Assembly (NCBI GenBank): GCA_964347035.1
Contig: CAYFXE010000002.1
Coordinates: 1-64,000, forward strand
Length of the DNA: 64,000 nucleotides
Reading direction: 5' to 3'
Source of the DNA: CAYFXE01 sp964347035
GTDB lineage: Bacteria > Acidobacteriota > Aminicenantia > Aminicenantales > Aminicenantaceae
This document shows, in pieces, positions 61,577-64,000 of the stretch (its first letter is position 1; each line of letters opens with the position of its first letter). The notes below the pieces were generated by a model. That model was not told the DNA's origin and did not search any database. It saw only the letters and a list, made by a program, of their open reading frames with translations. Made by a program: the position numbers and the translations under genes.

Positions 61577-64000
61577 ATGAAAAAAAGACTTTGTTATCAG
61601 ACTTTTATTTCTCTTACTGTTATCATTGCGCTTATTATGTTTGATGGCTGTCAGAAGGAAACAGAGACCTTCAGGATCACTGGAGAAACAGATTACAATC
61701 TCCTCATCATAACTTTGGACACGACCCGGGCGGATCGAATCGGCGCTTATGGGTATGTGAAAGCAGAGACCCCTTATATTGACAGCCTTGCTCAATCCGG
61801 AATACTGTTTAAGAATTGTTATGCTTCTGTGCCTCTAACTCTTCCCTCACACGTGACTCTTTTTACCGGCAGAGAGCCGATCGCCCATGGAGTCCGGAAC
61901 AACGGCACATATGTCTTAAGACAGGAAGAAAATACCCTGGCTGAAGCCATGCAGGGCCTGGGCTACAAGACTTTTGCCGTCATTGCCTCCTTCACTCTTC
62001 ACTCGAAATTCGGGTTGAGCCAGGGGTTCGAGGTGTATGACGACTCTCTCGACTTCAACATAGCTGCTAACAACATAAGAACGGAAATCAGAGCAGATAA
62101 AGTGTATGCCAAGTTTAGAAGCTGGTTCGAGAAAAACCATGGTCAGAAATTTTTTTCCTGGGTTCACTTCTACGACCCGCACAGCCCCTACGACCCTCCT
62201 CCTGAATATAAGTCAAGGTTCAGTGACGATCATTATGATGGGGAAATCGCCTATATGGATGGGTTCGTCGGCCGAATCATCCAAGACCTGAAGTCCAAAG
62301 GAATTCTGGATAAAACGTTGATCATCGTTGCCGGGGATCATGGTGAGGCCTTCGGAGAGCATAAAGAATACGGGCACGGTATTTTCTGCTACGAAGAAAG
62401 TCTCAAAGTCCCGCTAATTGTCAGTAATCAAGTGATATTTAAGGAAGAGAACAGAGTGATTTCCCAAAGGGTTAAATTAGCAGACATCATGCCGACAGTG
62501 CTCGAGCTGTTTGGATCGGACACGCCTCAAAATATCCAGGGAGAAAGCCTAGCGCCGCTCCTGTTTAGAGGAGAGGGAAGTCATGAGACTCAGATTTATG
62601 TAGAAAGCCTGTTCGGGAAAGAAGACATGGGGTGGGCTCCCCTGACAGGAATGATTCTAGGCGATCATAAATACATCTCGCTGCCGACTCCTGAATTGTA
62701 TGATTTAGCGAGCGACTCTGAGGAGAGGACTAATCTTTTTGAAGTGAAGACGGCTCTCGCCAAAGAAATCGATGAAAGACTGAGTCAGTATATTCAAGTC
62801 CAGGCAGAATCCGGAACCGGGACTCGAAGGTCGCTGACAGCAGCGGATAGAGAAAGATTGGAGTCCCTGGGCTACGTCTCTCCTTTTTCCGAAAAGTCAA
62901 AAAGAGAAATAGACCCTAAAAACGGAATCGATCTGTTGAATGATGTCCTTGCCGTCAAGGAGCTCATTGATGAGGGAAATCTAGAGGAGGCCAAAAAGAA
63001 GCTGCCCGATCTCCTGGAATCGGAAAAAGGAGTCGGGATCCCTCCGTTTTACGATAACCTAATCAACATGTACCGAGATCAGGGGGACATGGACAAGGCG
63101 ATTCAGATCTTGGAAAAAGCCGTCCAACAGTTTCCGGCGAAAAAAAGATTCCGGGTCAACCTGGCCCTGTTCTATCTTGAGGCAGGCAAAGTTCAGGAGG
63201 CCGAAAGGCTGAGCTTAGCTATAGTCGACGAATATCCCGATGTTGCCCAAGCCCACAGCCTCCTCGCCTTGATATATAAAGGAAAGGGGGAGCTCGAAAA
63301 GGCTGTTTCTTATTATCTGAAGGCAAGGGAGATTGAGCCCGCCAATGTCTTGCTCAACCTGAATCTGGCCGAGGTAGAGTTAGAAAGAGGAACTCGGCTC
63401 AAAGCTGTCGAGCTGCTTGATTCACTCGTCCAAAACGATGTGCTGATGGAAGAACCCGACAGCTCGAAAGTGAGGATTCGGCTGGGGGTTTTATTGGCGA
63501 GAGGAGGCGAGTATGAGCGGGCCATCGATCTCTTCTTAAAAATCATTGGAAATAACAATGCTGATGCCGAGGTCTGGACTCATCTAGGTCTATCCTACTT
63601 CAACAAGGGAGATCTCGAAAAAGCCCAGGTTGCCTACGACGAGGCTCTGAAGTTGGACAGCAAAAATGCCTTGGCTCTGAGCAGTTTGGGAACACTCAAT
63701 CTTTCTTTATTCAGGGCCGAGAAAAACAGAGAATACTATAATCAGGCCCTTAACTTCTACCAGAGAGCCATCGAGACCGACCCGAATCTGGCCTCTGCTC
63801 ACAACGGGATTGCTGTTGCCTACAGGTTTGCTAACAAGAATGAGTTGGCCGTTTCTCACTGGAAGAAAGCCATCGAAGCGAAGCCGGACTTTACCAACGC
63901 CTACATCAACCTTGGTATAACGTTGATTAACTTGAGACAAAAAGAAAAAGCTCTCGAGTACCTCCACCGCTGCCAGGAGAAATACTTCTCCCGTATGAAC
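61577..64000 (+). CDS. Sulfatase-like TPR lipoprotein, cut by window end
   Basis: 808 codons to the window edge with no stop. Lipoprotein signal with C25 in MFDGC. Alkaline-phosphatase-fold domain about 40-410: metal sites LDTTRADR (D48) and AGDHGE (D254, H255), plus FYDPHSPY and GHGIFCYEES. The position where sulfatases have Cys or Ser (C/S-x-P-x-R) reads T88-L-P-S-H in PLTLPSHVTLFTG, so no formylglycine can form. From about residue 440 on there are TPR units. This makes a phosphodiesterase, phosphotransferase or other hydrolase more likely than a true sulfatase. The type is common in Acidobacteriota and Aminicenantes. Confidence 0.9.
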   Translation, partial: MKKRLCYQTFISLTVIIALIMFDGCQKETETFRITGETDYNLLIITLDTTRADRIGAYGYVKAETPYIDSLAQSGILFKNCYASVPLTLPSHVTLFTGREPIAHGVRNNGTYVLRQEENTLAEAMQGLGYKTFAVIASFTLHSKFGLSQGFEVYDDSLDFNIAANNIRTEIRADKVYAKFRSWFEKNHGQKFFSWVHFYDPHSPYDPPPEYKSRFSDDHYDGEIAYMDGFVGRIIQDLKSKGILDKTLIIVAGDHGEAFGEHKEYGHGIFCYEESLKVPLIVSNQVIFKEENRVISQRVKLADIMPTVLELFGSDTPQNIQGESLAPLLFRGEGSHETQIYVESLFGKEDMGWAPLTGMILGDHKYISLPTPELYDLASDSEERTNLFEVKTALAKEIDERLSQYIQVQAESGTGTRRSLTAADRERLESLGYVSPFSEKSKREIDPKNGIDLLNDVLAVKELIDEGNLEEAKKKLPDLLESEKGVGIPPFYDNLINMYRDQGDMDKAIQILEKAVQQFPAKKRFRVNLALFYLEAGKVQEAERLSLAIVDEYPDVAQAHSLLALIYKGKGELEKAVSYYLKAREIEPANVLLNLNLAEVELERGTRLKAVELLDSLVQNDVLMEEPDSSKVRIRLGVLLARGGEYERAIDLFLKIIGNNNADAEVWTHLGLSYFNKGDLEKAQVAYDEALKLDSKNALALSSLGTLNLSLFRAEKNREYYNQALNFYQRAIETDPNLASAHNGIAVAYRFANKNELAVSHWKKAIEAKPDFTNAYINLGITLINLRQKEKALEYLHRCQEKYFSRMN

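Noticed and set aside
1..64000. CRISPR array
   Set aside because: Repeats seen are palindromic and irregularly spaced; no regular spacer-repeat series and no cas genes.

Overview
The window reads as a scaffold piece from an uncultured, Gram-negative, strongly proteolytic anaerobe. Two 10-base N runs (2722-2731 and 17231-17240) show it is a scaffolded, probably metagenome-derived assembly. The gene mix is what I would expect of Candidatus Aminicenantes (OP8) or a neighbouring Acidobacteriota lineage: sulfatase-TPR lipoprotein, tricorn protease, TAT-exported TldD, prolyl oligopeptidase, Oar-like carboxypeptidase-regulatory/TonB-type barrel, KorAB, CXXCH cytochromes, and many lipoproteins and TPR proteins. 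This placement is an inference from gene content and not proven.

Layout. 1-52 holds only the 5' half of a tRNA-Arg(CCG). Next to it (251-1981) is the most surprising gene, a membrane-anchored vertebrate-type peptidylarginine deiminase with all four catalytic positions. 2089-3216 is a gap-split lipoprotein and a gene tail remnant. 3507-6378 is a TldD/TldE pair. 7159-8235 (minus) is a coupled DUF2089 / membrane / SHOCT-like operon. 8567-10528 is a zincin-TPR fusion, 10558-13159 is korAB and 13426-15549 is a prolyl oligopeptidase bracketed by repeats. 15714-16798 (minus) has an Rrf2 regulator and a DsrE-like protein; 17082-18782 is an ABC-class ATPase. 19572-22219 (minus) is an ECF sigma / RseB-like anti-sigma / duplicated MotA-like operon. 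A small lipoprotein gene (22450-22950) sits between two copies of a long hairpin repeat, followed by tricorn (minus), an M20 amidohydrolase (minus) and an S33 peptidase.

31228-38049 contains two CXXCH cytochromes. Between and around them is a decayed zone: truncated XRE regulator, IS91-type transposase fragment, frameshifted GT-C glycosyltransferase tail, methyltransferase, flippase-like protein, RNase H-like scrap and a glutamate-synthase pseudogene with an internal deletion. 38163-43558 has Spy-like, Gly/Met-rich lipoprotein, cyclophilin-like, class V aminotransferase and amino-acid permease genes. 43892-45313 (minus) is a second ECF sigma / anti-sigma / Spy-like operon. 45597-49504 carries small enzymes and a GntR(YtrA)-membrane protein operon with a clear promoter and operator.

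50877-55736 is an export operon: LolA-like protein, outer-membrane barrel and RND/MMPL exporter. 55879-57750 encodes an FHA-GAF-sigma54 activator. Immediately downstream are sigma54-type promoters, a truncated Oar-like paralogue and the full-length Oar-like barrel protein (58662-61496). The window ends inside a sulfatase-like TPR lipoprotein that lacks the formylglycine Cys/Ser.

Functionally the genes fit peptide scavenging. Exported peptidases (TldD/E, S9, tricorn, M20, S33, zincin) release amino acids, a permease and an aminotransferase handle them, and KorAB oxidises 2-oxo acids with ferredoxin. Repeats are abundant: GGAATCC-type palindromes, GGGGTCAGACC long hairpins, and CAGTTGTCAG-type repeats.
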